The translations under genes were made by a program, and so were the position numbers. 64,000 nt of DNA from contig NZ_QFLI01000004.1 in NCBI RefSeq assembly GCF_003202155.1, forward strand, positions 372,001 to 436,000, in the 5' to 3' direction. This stretch comes from Marinifilum breve (GTDB lineage: Bacteria > Bacteroidota > Bacteroidia > Bacteroidales > Marinifilaceae). This document shows, piece by piece, positions 17,936 to 28,269 of this stretch; within the stretch, counting starts at the first letter, position 1, and each line of letters begins with the position of its first letter. The notes beneath the pieces were generated by a model that searched no databases, was not told where the DNA came from, and was given only the letters and a program-made list of their open reading frames with translations.

Positions 17936-18982
17936 CTAGTTCTCTTCGCGGAAGAAGAGTTTATAGTAGCTTAAATCACGAGCTGCATCGTAACCCTTCT
18001 CAATAAACTTGCGCTGACCGTGAATGTACACATGGAAGTTCTTATCCAGCTTTAGCACATGCTTAAAGTGGCGCTGCTCTCCTTTAACGGCATCATTACT
18101 AATGTCAAAATCCGATTCAACAGAAGTTCCTCGCTCGTTCTGATAATATTCTTTGTACTCATCGAAAGCATTGGCAACCTCAGGTTCTTCAATTACTTCT
18201 TGTTTGAACAAATCTTCGTTAAACTCTTTCTTGTCCTTAAAAAAGTTGATCGACTTGTTCATCAAATCAATCTGATCTGCCTTGGCAACCTCATTCTCAT
18301 CGTTGTAAACATCGCCAATAAAGCCTTTACACATATCAAGGTAATTCTGAGTATGGTAAAAATTATCCTCACGAAGTTTCAAATCCAGGAAATCTTCCTT
18401 CCAGTACAAAGCATCTTTGTTTGGATTGGTCTTATCGACAATACAAACCTTATAACCTTTCTCTTTTTCGGTATTAAAAATCAGGCAACCTTTATCCAAC
18501 TTCTTGATGTTAATGCCATTTTCACAGCCCAGCTCAAAGTTTTCATTCTTTTGGTACACCTTTAAGAAAGTGTCTTTGTTTTCCGATTTGAAAATCCCCA
18601 ATGCATTGCAAACTTCACCATCTACCACACATCCCGAAAAGGCAACCAGGTAAAACTCACCTCCTTTAATATTGGGGTGGTTCGATTTTTCGTACAAATG
18701 TACCGCAATATTGGTTGATTGATCGTAGAAACTCTCGTTGTTCTCAAAAAACTCTGAAGCATAGCAATACACTTCGTTCATGTTTAAGCCAGCCTCGTTT
18801 TGGAAATGGTAGAATTCCTCCTTGTTAAAGGCTGTAAGAAAATACTTTAGCAGTACATCTCTAACATCATCATCATCAATATCAATTTCCGATTTAGAAA
18901 GCTTTAGATCCTCCTCAAGGTGTTTATTTCCAACATTGTGAACTACAATGCGGTCAAGATTTATCTCTTCAAAGTTAAACAT
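17936..18982 (-). CDS. Nucleoid-associated protein (NdpA/YejK-like)
   Basis: A 348-aa soluble, acidic protein matching the 37-kDa nucleoid-associated family: IVVHNVGNKHLEEDL near the start, then YLVAFSGCVVDGEVCNALGIFKSEN and a C-terminal HVYIHGQRKFIEKGYD. Members bind the nucleoid; the molecular role is poorly known. Monocistronic, with terminator hairpins downstream. Confidence 0.85.
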   Translation of the reverse strand: MFNFEEINLDRIVVHNVGNKHLEEDLKLSKSEIDIDDDDVRDVLLKYFLTAFNKEEFYHFQNEAGLNMNEVYCYASEFFENNESFYDQSTNIAVHLYEKSNHPNIKGGEFYLVAFSGCVVDGEVCNALGIFKSENKDTFLKVYQKNENFELGCENGINIKKLDKGCLIFNTEKEKGYKVCIVDKTNPNKDALYWKEDFLDLKLREDNFYHTQNYLDMCKGFIGDVYNDENEVAKADQIDLMNKSINFFKDKKEFNEDLFKQEVIEEPEVANAFDEYKEYYQNERGTSVESDFDISNDAVKGEQRHFKHVLKLDKNFHVYIHGQRKFIEKGYDAARDLSYYKLFFREEN

Positions 18983-19437
18983 ATGGTACTATTTTAAGAA
19001 CCTGACAAAGATACGCACTTTCGTTAAATATTGAATGATTTCTTAAAGTAGAGGTCTTAGAAATTACAAAGAGATATTTATTACTTATCTAATCGATTCA
19101 TAAAATGAATCATCGCATCATTCCTAACATTAATTTCACTTTGCTCGAGCCGCATGGCTCTTACTTTTTTCATTGATAAAAAAGTAAGCAAAAAATCTAG
19201 GGCGCGTAAGCTCAAACCACTTATACGTGAAAACTTTAAGTGCGGCGGGGTGATCTTCGAACAAGTTCTCAGCTTCCCCGTCTTACTAAAAAGTTTTCTG
19301 TGCATAAGAAGCTTGACCTTCCAATGCCCACCTCGAACAAAGTAAATATCATTTAGATAATATAAAAGACCATCGTATAGAGTCAAAAAAAGCTATCCCA
19401 TTACGAGATAGCCTTTAAACACTTTATTTTTTACAGC
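18983..19437. other. Intergenic region with a hairpin repeat, no convincing gene
   Basis: A 101-codon frame on the minus strand (19081-19386) has no family likeness and no clear start signal. The region holds a perfect 11-bp inverted repeat, CTTACTTTTTT (19160-19170) and AAAAAAGTAAG (19178-19188), followed by GC-richer sequence. In my recollection this looks like a dispersed intergenic repeat whose chance frames are often annotated as hypothetical proteins. Confidence 0.45.
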
Positions 19438-22400
19438 CTATGATACCGATTGGTCTTTGGTAGTAGAATTCTCTTTCTTCTCCTTAAGTTTCTCGGTATT
19501 ATCTGCTGTTTTTCTGTCGATTAATTTGTGATAAGGATCAATACCAACACTATGTGGCTTCTTATCTACAATAAACGAGAATTTATTTTCTTTCGCAGTA
19601 ATATGAACTTTCTTGAATAAAATCTCTTGTTCTTCATTGTTTTCGTCTTCAACAAAAATGGCAAGATCTATCCAATCATTCATATCGATATATTGCTTAT
19701 CATCCTCTCTTTGCTTAGTATTAATGGAGATGGTAACCGATGAATCGTCACTCGAAAGCTCTTTATTTTCTTCGTTCTTGCTGTTGATCACCCTGTACTT
19801 CTGAGCCTCAACAACAAAATCGACCTTATACTTTCCATCTTTGGTTTTCGATACGTAAGCACTATCTACTTTATTATCGAAAAGAGTAATGGTTTCAAGC
19901 ATATCGGTAATCACATAGTCCATACTGTCAGGCATGTGTTCTTTCATTAAATCAACAAACTCAAGAGATGTAGTGTATGGAGGCTCCTGGAAAGCCACAT
20001 CGCTAACATACTCGCTAAGCGCTTGATTCAAGTTGTTTTCTCCCATATAATCGGAAATGGCATACATGGCAATTGCACCCTTATTGTAGTGAATGTATTG
20101 TTGATTTTCGTTATACATTAAAGGCTGTTCTTTTACCTGTTCAGAACCTCTTCCTCTCAAATATCCATTCAGCTCTTCTTTCATGAACTTGCGGATTTTG
20201 TTCTTAGGATATTTCTGCTCTAAGACCTTAATTGCCGAGTATTCCGACAAACTTTCCGACATTAAAGTAGCTCCCTGAACATTTGCACCAATTACCTGGT
20301 GTGCCCACCACTGATGTGCCATTTCGTGAGCGGTAACATGGTATGCATAATTCACGGCTCCCTCTTTCGACTTATCCTCTTTTGCAATGAAACCAATGGC
20401 TTCCGAAAATGGAATTGTATTTGGGAACGACTGAGCAAATGTTCCGTAAGTTCTAGGGAATTCGATAATACGAACCTGCTTGTGCTGGTAAGGTGAATAG
20501 TTTTCGCCATAATATTTAAGCGAAGCTTTCACCGCTTCAACCATATCGGCAATATTGTAATCGTGACCTTTGTGATAATAGATTTCAATATTGATATCCT
20601 TATACTTATCGGTATACACTTCATATTTCCCCGACACCCATGAGTAGAAATTCAGAATTGGAGCATCCATTTTGTAATGGTAATAAGCTCTATCGCCTTC
20701 TACTCTCTTGTCTTGCAAATAGCCCGGAGCAATTGCAATCTGATCAGCAGATGTACTTACTGTTGTTTCAAAATTCACCCAATCGGCACATTCCGAAATG
20801 TAAGTGTTTCCTAATGCCGAAGTATCGGTAGGAGCTGCCATTCTATCACGTTTTGGCAAGTCGTATTTCTTACGCACCGTATTATCAGTTAACTCACCCG
20901 AGCGAGAATAACCAAAGCTTGGGAAACTACCATTATTAAAGAAAGTTCCATTACCAATTACAGGAGAATTGTACTCTAGGAAGTGATTCTCTTGATTGCT
21001 CAATGTAAAATGCATTTGCATAGAATCTCCCGGCATTAAAGGCTTTTCTAACTTATAAATATTGTATTGGAATACGGTATCCTTACTCATCAACTCAGCC
21101 TTTCGTGAAAAGCTAACAGCAGTATTCTTGTATTGGTAATTGATATGAATAGAGTCAATAGGCTCATTGCTCTTATTCTTCACGATATAATCCCCTTTAA
21201 CTTTTAAATCGTTGGTTTCAGGGAATAAATCAACATCAATCTTGGCATCCACAATACGAGGCTGAGGAATGTTGTAATATTTCGAATAAGTTTTCTCATA
21301 CTCTACTCTATCCAACTCGCTTTGTTTAGCCGATTTGTATTCGTTAAAAACATTATCGAACCAATAAATGTACGATCCAATAGAGATGAATCCTATAACA
21401 CAAACTGCCAATGAAACATAGAGCCCACGACTTAAGTTCTCCTTTGCTCTTCTGAAACGAATCTTAACGGTTTCTCTAACACCTCGACGCCAAATGGCCA
21501 AACCTAAAATCAATAAAGATGAAGAGAATAGTAACCAGTAAAGTCGGTAAAACATAAAGGCCGCTACTCCCCTGCCATATCCATCCATATCGGAATAGTT
21601 GACAGATGGTCCTGCATTGAATTTGAATATGTTTTGCTCAATTCCAATTTTCGATACAAAAGGACTGATAATCGAGAAGATGAATAGAACAAAAAAGCCA
21701 ATGTAGAAGTTTGCAAACAGCGACTGAACAAATAAGGATAATCCTGCCCATACAATATAAGATGGAAGCATAAACAGGAAGAGCTCAGTTAGGTAGTGGA
21801 TTGGTTCAATATCGTAATACCCCTCTGAAAGCTGAATTACAATACAAGTTACCATCACTACAAATAGCAATACCACTTGCATCTTGATTAAGGCAATAAA
21901 TTTAGAGAAATATTGAACCCAGTTTGGCGTATGTGTAACATCTACCAGTTCAAATATCTTTGCTCTGCGCTCGCGCTGCACCAACATTCCCGAATACAAA
22001 AAGGTAATCAATAGGATAAACAGTCTGAACATTGAACTTGGAATCAACAACATTTTCCAGGTAGTAGAATAGGTAGTTGTTCCAAATAGATTCATCGTAG
22101 TATTGTGACCAATTACCATGAACAATATTCCTACTGCCACCATAACCATAAAAGGCACCGATTTAATAATGAATTTAAAATTCATTTTCGAGATGCTCCA
22201 CATCAACTTGATATTCCAGCTGAAACTATTGTCGATGTTTACTTTCGGAAGATTGATATCTCTTAGGTTGTTGAAATTATCTTTTGTAACTACTGCACTC
22301 TTTTTAGAGAACCAACGGAAACTCAAGGCATTTTGAGTAAACTGAAACTTATAATAGGTAAGCGAGAAAATCAATAATGATACCGATATCCAAATGATTC

Positions 22401-23142
22401 TGTTGATTAGAACCAAGCCTCCCATTGGTAGCAAATTCGTATTTCGTTCAGCTACATTCCAATATTCAGTTGCATTCTGAATGGCTGATGCTCCAAATGG
22501 ATCTAAAAGTGCAGCCAATGTTTTACTGTCCAACTGACTCATGTAATTATCGGCCATGGCTTGCACAAAAAACAGAATAATCATGGTAATGAAACCTGCA
22601 CCTAAGTTTCTTGTGAAAGTAATTACACTAAACACAATGGCTCCAAAAAGAAGAATGTTAGGCAAGATTACCATACCATATATCTGCAAAAATGCCATTG
22701 GTCTAAATGGCCCAAGCAATTCAGCATTAACCCCTGGCAATAATGGCGCAATCATAAAGCCCAAGCCAAATATTAAGAAAATTACCAAAGTAACAACAAT
22801 TGAACTTAGAAATTTAGCTGGAATGTATTCCGATTTCTTAAATGGATAAGAATATAAAATAGAGTGCATTTCGGAACTAAAATCTCTATTCACAGAACCT
22901 CCAACAATGGAAGGCAATAGAAAATAGCCCAAAGTAAGAATACCAAAACTATTGAACAAGGCAATAGGCGAATTGGCCAAACGAACCGATGCTACACTTG
23001 CTGTATTAGAATCGAATACCCCTAAACTACCAGCCATAACCAAGGTTGAAATAACCAAAAGCACCGCTGAATAGATGTATGTAGCAGGATTTTTGAGCCA
23101 GTATTTTAGCTCAAACTTAAATAATGTATTAAACTTGCTCAT
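19438..23142 (-). CDS. ABC-2 permease fused to an M1-family aminopeptidase
   Basis: A 1234-aa inner-membrane protein. Residues 1 to about 570 contain two sets of ABC-2-type membrane segments, each opening with a cytoplasmic Nt motif (FKFELKYWLKNPATY; then SKMNFKFIIKS). After another membrane helix (about 600-620) comes a periplasmic M1 peptidase-like domain with zinc motif HEMAHQWW (His939, Glu940, His943) and downstream MSESLSEYS carrying the third ligand. The N-terminal half would pair with the ATPase encoded 2 nt upstream. Fusions of this type occur in Bacteroidota and Proteobacteria; the transported substrate is unknown. Confidence 0.9.
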   Translation of the reverse strand: MSKFNTLFKFELKYWLKNPATYIYSAVLLVISTLVMAGSLGVFDSNTASVASVRLANSPIALFNSFGILTLGYFLLPSIVGGSVNRDFSSEMHSILYSYPFKKSEYIPAKFLSSIVVTLVIFLIFGLGFMIAPLLPGVNAELLGPFRPMAFLQIYGMVILPNILLFGAIVFSVITFTRNLGAGFITMIILFFVQAMADNYMSQLDSKTLAALLDPFGASAIQNATEYWNVAERNTNLLPMGGLVLINRIIWISVSLLIFSLTYYKFQFTQNALSFRWFSKKSAVVTKDNFNNLRDINLPKVNIDNSFSWNIKLMWSISKMNFKFIIKSVPFMVMVAVGILFMVIGHNTTMNLFGTTTYSTTWKMLLIPSSMFRLFILLITFLYSGMLVQRERRAKIFELVDVTHTPNWVQYFSKFIALIKMQVVLLFVVMVTCIVIQLSEGYYDIEPIHYLTELFLFMLPSYIVWAGLSLFVQSLFANFYIGFFVLFIFSIISPFVSKIGIEQNIFKFNAGPSVNYSDMDGYGRGVAAFMFYRLYWLLFSSSLLILGLAIWRRGVRETVKIRFRRAKENLSRGLYVSLAVCVIGFISIGSYIYWFDNVFNEYKSAKQSELDRVEYEKTYSKYYNIPQPRIVDAKIDVDLFPETNDLKVKGDYIVKNKSNEPIDSIHINYQYKNTAVSFSRKAELMSKDTVFQYNIYKLEKPLMPGDSMQMHFTLSNQENHFLEYNSPVIGNGTFFNNGSFPSFGYSRSGELTDNTVRKKYDLPKRDRMAAPTDTSALGNTYISECADWVNFETTVSTSADQIAIAPGYLQDKRVEGDRAYYHYKMDAPILNFYSWVSGKYEVYTDKYKDINIEIYYHKGHDYNIADMVEAVKASLKYYGENYSPYQHKQVRIIEFPRTYGTFAQSFPNTIPFSEAIGFIAKEDKSKEGAVNYAYHVTAHEMAHQWWAHQVIGANVQGATLMSESLSEYSAIKVLEQKYPKNKIRKFMKEELNGYLRGRGSEQVKEQPLMYNENQQYIHYNKGAIAMYAISDYMGENNLNQALSEYVSDVAFQEPPYTTSLEFVDLMKEHMPDSMDYVITDMLETITLFDNKVDSAYVSKTKDGKYKVDFVVEAQKYRVINSKNEENKELSSDDSSVTISINTKQREDDKQYIDMNDWIDLAIFVEDENNEEQEILFKKVHITAKENKFSFIVDKKPHSVGIDPYHKLIDRKTADNTEKLKEKKENSTTKDQSVS

Positions 23143-23144
23143 GA

Positions 23145-24020
23145 TTAATTCGATGCTTTAAGTGTAACAAAATATACATCTTCAAGATCCGCTTCTTTTG
23201 GTGTAAACAATTCGTCGGGCTGCGTTTCTGAATATACATTTATATTCATACTGTTGTCATCGTTGAATCGACTGGAAAGAATATCATATTTCTCCTTGTG
23301 CTCGTTTAAAGCAGAACGCTCAATACATTTGGTCCACATTTTACCTTGCAACTCTTCTACCGATTGCTTTGGTGTTTTATGCGTTAGAATGGTTCCGCCA
23401 TTCATAATGGCCATATCGGTACACAATTCCTTTACGTCCTCTACAATGTGCGTTGAAAAAATAACAATATGGTTGGTGCCAATCTCGCGCAATACGTTCA
23501 AGAATCGACTACGCTCAGCCGGATCTAGTCCCGCAGTTGGCTCATCTACAATAATCAGTTTCGGGTTGTTAAGCAAAAGTTGAGCAATACCGAAACGTTG
23601 TTTCATACCTCCTGAATAACCTGCAACATTTTTCTTTCTTGCTTCTGTCAAATTGGTTTGTTCAAGAACTGCATTAACAATCTCTTTACGCTCTTGTTTA
23701 TTTGATATCCCTTTCAATTCGGCAAAGTGCATCAATAAATCTTCAGCCGACATTTTAGGATAAACTCCAAAGGTTTGTGGCAAATATCCCAGTGCATTAC
23801 GCAACACCATTTTGTTTTCCATGATATCTGTACCATCAAACAAAATACGTCCGCCATCACCCTCTTGAAGAGTAGCAATTGTACGCATTAATGTAGACTT
23901 TCCTGCTCCGTTTGGTCCTAGCAGACCGAACATTCCAGTGCCTATTTTAATATTAACATTATTTAATGCCTTAACACCATTACTGTAGGTCTTTGTTAAA
24001 TTCTCAATAGTTAATTCCAT
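23145..24020 (-). CDS. ABC transporter ATP-binding protein
   Basis: A 291-aa cytoplasmic ATPase with Walker A GLLGPNGAGKSTL, signature YSGGMKQRFGIAQ, Walker B LIIVDEPTAGLDP and the H-loop in IFSTHIVEDV. It is followed after 2 nt by the permease/M1 gene and forms a two-gene operon with it. Its sequence fits the ABC-2 (drug/antibiotic-export-like) ATPase group. Confidence 0.95.
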   Translation of the reverse strand: MELTIENLTKTYSNGVKALNNVNIKIGTGMFGLLGPNGAGKSTLMRTIATLQEGDGGRILFDGTDIMENKMVLRNALGYLPQTFGVYPKMSAEDLLMHFAELKGISNKQERKEIVNAVLEQTNLTEARKKNVAGYSGGMKQRFGIAQLLLNNPKLIIVDEPTAGLDPAERSRFLNVLREIGTNHIVIFSTHIVEDVKELCTDMAIMNGGTILTHKTPKQSVEELQGKMWTKCIERSALNEHKEKYDILSSRFNDDNSMNINVYSETQPDELFTPKEADLEDVYFVTLKASN

Positions 24021-24298
24021 TCATCTAAAATTTAAGTAATTGTATTATGATACCATTTGAGTGAAGACAAATATATATAATGTTAAGCGAGAACAATCTT
24101 CTTATCTCTAATGATTCATAAAAATTCGACAAAGACCTTTTTATTGCGATGAAATTGAGTTTTTACACTTTAAAAATTGTCCATAAAAAAGGTATTTATA
24201 GATAAATTAGTAGCAAAATGGAATTGCATTGAGTACCTAGCCAACAACTTATTACTTTCTAATTACACCTCATTATTAGCATATAAGGCACTTGACTT

Positions 24299-25828
24299 CT
24301 ATTTCGTTTTCGAAGTCTTAACTTTTCTTTGCTTTCTAAACAACAGATATCCCACAATTAGAATCCATAGAATTGTTAGGCCTGCAATTGGAATAAAAAG
24401 GATGTACATTTTACCAAATATGTATTGGTAAATGCGCCCAGTGTGAATCTCAAGACATAGATTCCATAAAGACATTGGGCTTTCCTGTATTTCAGCTGGC
24501 ATACTTACAAATCCGGTATCATCACTTAAGTTACCTGCACCCAAATTGTAATCGAAAAGAATTTCTCGTCCTTCCTTATCTTTTAAATAGCCGGCAATAG
24601 GATGTGCGGCAATGGGTGGTCCCATTCTGCGAACTGGCACATGTGGGCGTTTGGTAATGTAATCGAAGATCATATTTTTTTCGGGCATCCAATAAAAAAT
24701 ACCACTAAATGAACCTACCAAATATTGGTCTTCACCTGCCTTTTCGAGCACATTTACGCCCATTATCGAAACCGGAGGTTGATGCTCAAATCTTTCGGGA
24801 GCTGTTTCAAACAGGTTATCGCTATAATAAATGCCTTCGTTGGTTGCCAGCATCACCCTGTTCAAGTCCTCATCGTAAAGAACTCTTCGCAACTGATCGT
24901 ACCAGGGGTTTGGATTATCGAGGTGAGTAAATGGAATCTTATCCACACGACTATGGGCAATGGCAATTAACAGTGGAGGGCGAAGAAACATTCCAGTAAG
25001 GGTGGTTAAAATGAGAAATATAATTAACCAATTCCCAAAATGGTTGTGCCACTTCAAGTTGAATTTTAAAAAGCTGATCTTTCTTTTTGCCACTCCTCCC
25101 CTTTTCTTGACACGTTTGATCCAATCAGGAAAAAAGAAATAAACCAAACCACTAAAGCATAGGAAGAGAAATATCAAGCCAATAAAATCAACAAACAACT
25201 TTCCCAATATGCCAAAAGCCTCGCCACTGTGAATTTCCCATAGGGTTTTAAACAGGCTTGCTTTGCCATCGTAATCTGTACTGGCTGGAATGTTTACAGT
25301 TTCGAAAGTATCATCTACTTTTTTAAGAAGATTGCTTCTGGTCAGGATATAAAGACCTTCTCCAATCTCCATAAAATCTACAATTCTCTCCTCCTTCACC
25401 GGAAGTTCAAGCTTATTCCATTCCTTATTTTGGTATTGATATAAGCCAAATAAAGTACCTGCAAACAATTCTCCTTTCTGGGTTTCAATTATCTTTTCAA
25501 CCTTTCGGTTATCAACTCCTTCAGGCAATCCAATATTAAAATCAGTAAAACTTTTTAAACTATCGGTACTTTGCCACACTCCAATGTTCCCATAAATCAG
25601 AGAAGTCTCATTATTTAAATGAACTACTGATTTTACAGCGGCTTTGTTCCAGTTCTTGTACTGATATTCTGAGCCAAGATACTTTCGGTTTACTTCGCAG
25701 AAAGAAAACAAAGCCCGATGGTTCATGATAATCCCAGAAATGGAAAACAGGATAATAAACAGAGTAAGCACCAATGATGGCCACTTGTGATATTTTTTAA
25801 GAAACTGTATTGTTTTGCTTTTAGCCAT
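24299..25828 (-). CDS. PepSY-associated transmembrane protein
   Basis: A 509-aa inner-membrane protein of the PepSY_TM type. Four hydrophobic segments are visible: about 16-35 (LVLTLFIILFSISGIIMNH), 211-232, 265-285 and 480-500. The two periplasmic loops carry short propeller-like repeats (GELFAGTLFGLYQY; YLVGSFSGIFYW). Conserved histidines lie by the membrane (KYHKWPS, EIHSGEA, KWHNHFGNW, EIHTGRIY), typical of family members linked to iron reduction or uptake. No iron-uptake genes are adjacent, so the role is inferred. Confidence 0.8.
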   Translation of the reverse strand: MAKSKTIQFLKKYHKWPSLVLTLFIILFSISGIIMNHRALFSFCEVNRKYLGSEYQYKNWNKAAVKSVVHLNNETSLIYGNIGVWQSTDSLKSFTDFNIGLPEGVDNRKVEKIIETQKGELFAGTLFGLYQYQNKEWNKLELPVKEERIVDFMEIGEGLYILTRSNLLKKVDDTFETVNIPASTDYDGKASLFKTLWEIHSGEAFGILGKLFVDFIGLIFLFLCFSGLVYFFFPDWIKRVKKRGGVAKRKISFLKFNLKWHNHFGNWLIIFLILTTLTGMFLRPPLLIAIAHSRVDKIPFTHLDNPNPWYDQLRRVLYDEDLNRVMLATNEGIYYSDNLFETAPERFEHQPPVSIMGVNVLEKAGEDQYLVGSFSGIFYWMPEKNMIFDYITKRPHVPVRRMGPPIAAHPIAGYLKDKEGREILFDYNLGAGNLSDDTGFVSMPAEIQESPMSLWNLCLEIHTGRIYQYIFGKMYILFIPIAGLTILWILIVGYLLFRKQRKVKTSKTK

Positions 25829-25848
25829 ATCGTAAAGATAACAACATA

Positions 25849-25892
25849 AAAAAACTGCCTGAAAGAACGGAAAGTGTTTCTATCAGACAGTG
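25849..25892 (-). terminator. Intrinsic terminator downstream of hcp
   Basis: On the minus strand, ACTGTCTGA pairs with TCAGGCAGT (one mismatch) and is followed by seven T residues. It separates hcp from the PepSY gene, which starts 21 bp further on. Confidence 0.7.
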
Positions 25893-25940
25893 TTTTCTTT
25901 TAACCCTAAAATTAAACTAAACCTATACAGGTAAGTGAAA

Positions 25941-25988
25941 TTGCGCCCTGTACAAACTCCCTCGAATCATACTTCACTCAGGGCGCAA
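25941..25988. repeat. 10-bp perfect inverted repeat after hcp
   Basis: TTGCGCCCTG (25941-25950) and CAGGGCGCAA (25979-25988) enclose 28 nt, just downstream of the hcp stop. It may protect the mRNA 3' end, as no T-run is attached. Confidence 0.55.
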
Positions 25989-26004
25989 ATTTATTAGTTA
26001 TATA

Positions 26005-27651
26005 CTAGTTCAAGAACATTTTCATGTCTTCATCAACAGTACCAATTCCGCCAATTCCGAATGTTTCTACCAATACGTTTGCTACGTTTGGAGATAAGAA
26101 TGCTGGCAATGTAGGTCCTAAGTGGATGTTCTTAACACCTAGGTGAAGAAGAGCTAGCAATACGATAACTGCTTTTTGTTCGTACCATGCAATGTTGTAA
26201 GCAATTGGAAGGTCGTTGATATCGTTCAACTCAAATACTTCTTTCAATTTCAAAGCGATAACTGCCAATGAGTAAGAGTCGTTACACTGACCTGCATCCA
26301 ATACACGTGGAATACCTCCAATATCACCTAACTCAAGCTTGTTGTAACGATACTTAGCACAACCTGCTGTTAAGATTACAGTATCTTGTGGCAACTTAGC
26401 AGCGAATTCTGTGTAATAATCACGACCTTTCATTCTACCGTCGCAACCTGCCATTACGAAGAACTTACGGATAGCACCTGATTTTACAGCGTCAACAACT
26501 TTATCAGCAACTTGCATTACCTGGTTGTGAGCGAATCCACCAACGATTTTACCTTTTTCAATCTCGGTTGGAGCAGCACAAGTTTTTGCTAATTCAATAA
26601 TTTCTGAGAAATCTTTCTTTCCATTTTCATCAGCAACGATGTGCTTAAATCCTGGGAATCCTGATGAACCTGTAGTAAATACTTTATCCTGGTAAGTTGA
26701 GTTCGCTTTAGGAGGAACGATACAGTTGGTAGTAAACAAGATTGGTCCGTTGAAAGTTTCGAACTCTTCGTTCTGCTTCCACCATGCATTACCGTAGTTA
26801 CCTACAAAGTGCTCATACTTTTTAAAGGCTGGATAGTAGTTTGCTGGCAACATTTCTGAGTGAGTGTAAACATCAACACCTGTTCCTTCAGTTTGCTTCA
26901 ACAACTCTTCCATATCTTTCAAGTCGTGACCTGAAATCAAGATACCTGGCTTGTTGCTAACACCAATATTAACTTCAGTTACTTCTGGATTACCGTAAGC
27001 AGATGTATTTGCTTCGTCCAAAGTAGCCATTGCAGTTACACCATTAGCACCACACTTCATTACCAATCCTACTAAATCGTCAGCAGAAAGAGTATCATCA
27101 GTTGTAGCAACCAATGCTTCTTGCATGAAAGCATACAATTCATCTTTTTCGAAACCTAAGTTATAAGCATGCTCAGTATAAGCAGCCAAACCTTTTACAC
27201 CATAAATTAAAAGCTCACGCAATGAACGTACATCTTCGTTTTCCGTAGCTAAAATACCAACTACACGAGCTTTTGCATCAAAATCATTTTCTGAATCAGC
27301 AAACCAAGTTGCAGAGTGATGAAGATCGCCAAAAGAAACACCAGCTTCTTCAGCTTGCTTTTTAATTTCTTCTCTTAACTTCAAACCTTCGCGAATTGCT
27401 TCAACGAATTTTACTTTATCGAAGTTTGCGTTAGTGATCGTCATAAACAATCCATTCATGATGAAGTTGTTTACTTTCTCATTTTCAACACCAGCTTCGC
27501 GAGCTTTTACACTGTACAATGAAATTCCTTTCATTACATACATTAGTAGATCCTGAATGTTTGCAACCTCATCGGTCTTACCACAAACACCTTTAATTGT
27601 ACAGCCTGTTCCCTTTGCTGCTTCCTGACATTGATAACAAAACATGCTCAT
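26005..27651 (-). CDS. hcp: Hydroxylamine reductase / hybrid cluster protein, class I
   Basis: A 548-aa cytosolic iron-sulfur protein linked to nitrosative stress, with NO and hydroxylamine reductase activity reported for the family. The N-terminal cysteines are C5, C8, C17 and C23 (CX2C-X8-C-X5-C), the class I spacing of strict anaerobes with a [4Fe-4S] cluster rather than the E. coli spacing. Hybrid-cluster motifs include [34 protein letters not shown] and [10 protein letters not shown]. No Hcr reductase gene follows. A 16-bp palindrome upstream is a candidate Crp/Fnr-type operator. Confidence 0.96.
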   Translation of the reverse strand: MSMFCYQCQEAAKGTGCTIKGVCGKTDEVANIQDLLMYVMKGISLYSVKAREAGVENEKVNNFIMNGLFMTITNANFDKVKFVEAIREGLKLREEIKKQAEEAGVSFGDLHHSATWFADSENDFDAKARVVGILATENEDVRSLRELLIYGVKGLAAYTEHAYNLGFEKDELYAFMQEALVATTDDTLSADDLVGLVMKCGANGVTAMATLDEANTSAYGNPEVTEVNIGVSNKPGILISGHDLKDMEELLKQTEGTGVDVYTHSEMLPANYYPAFKKYEHFVGNYGNAWWKQNEEFETFNGPILFTTNCIVPPKANSTYQDKVFTTGSSGFPGFKHIVADENGKKDFSEIIELAKTCAAPTEIEKGKIVGGFAHNQVMQVADKVVDAVKSGAIRKFFVMAGCDGRMKGRDYYTEFAAKLPQDTVILTAGCAKYRYNKLELGDIGGIPRVLDAGQCNDSYSLAVIALKLKEVFELNDINDLPIAYNIAWYEQKAVIVLLALLHLGVKNIHLGPTLPAFLSPNVANVLVETFGIGGIGTVDEDMKMFLN

Positions 27652-27784
27652 AATAGTATTTTTTAGTGTTATTTATTTTTGGTTTAATCAATTTACAAAA
27701 TCTAAAAGGAGTGAAAGAATTTATTTTCGCCATGCTTTATCTCCTTTTGACATTACAAATATCCGACATTGAGTATGTAAAAAG

Positions 27785-27800
27785 TGTAACGGATGTTACA
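27785..27800 (-). promoter_or_regulatory. Palindromic operator candidate upstream of hcp
   Basis: Perfect TGTAAC-GGAT-GTTACA, a 6-4-6 inverted repeat as used by Crp/Fnr-family regulators. HcpR of this family controls hcp in other Bacteroidota. On the minus strand a -7-like GATATTTG occupies 27756-27763, placing the palindrome near -42 of a predicted start, typical for activation. The identity of the regulator is inferred. Confidence 0.6.
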
Positions 27801-27906
27801 AACACTAAAATATTTCAGATTTTTTTATCTTTTTTTCCTTTACGAGAGTTTTGGGATAAAAAAAACCAATCGAATTTCGATTGGGAATGGGGTTATATTA
27901 TTAACG

Positions 27907-28269
27907 TTAGAGTCTTTTAAACATTTTTTTGAGCTTCTCTTTTAACTCACACTTCGACTTTTTATAACTGGCCAATTGAGTATCTGTTAAAATCTCTTTG
28001 AAGTTAACCTCTTTTTGAAGCAAACTATCGCGAACTGCTTGCATACATGAAAAACCAGCCTTTTCATTAGTAAGACGATCTATTTCTTGCTCACATTCCA
28101 AATTTAAAACTTGAATTTTTAAAACTTGATCAGTACTTAGTTCCAGCTTCTTGGTCATCCACTTGGTAATAATGTCAGCTCTTTTCTCGGCTTCCGACAA
28201 TTTTTTTGCGCTTACTGAAACACTTAATAGAACAAATAATAGAATCAAACTTCTTTGTACAAACTTCAT
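27907..28269 (-). CDS. Small exported protein, Spy/DUF4890-like helical
   Basis: 120 aa from the ATG at 28269; a longer frame needs a TTG at 28326 and would bury the signal peptide. Signal peptide 1-21 (MKFVQRSLILLFVLLSVSVSA). The mature part is charged and helical (LSEAEKRADIITKWMTKKLELSTDQVLK, split by short turns), with two cysteine-containing segments. It resembles the periplasmic helical proteins common in Bacteroidota (LTXXQ/Spy-like), by eye only. Function unknown. Confidence 0.65.
   Translation of the reverse strand: MKFVQRSLILLFVLLSVSVSAKKLSEAEKRADIITKWMTKKLELSTDQVLKIQVLNLECEQEIDRLTNEKAGFSCMQAVRDSLLQKEVNFKEILTDTQLASYKKSKCELKEKLKKMFKRL

Noticed and set aside
24299-25828. Reading the PepSY protein as a two-component propeller sensor
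   Set aside because: Propeller-like motifs are short and few; the four membrane helices and histidine pattern fit PepSY_TM.
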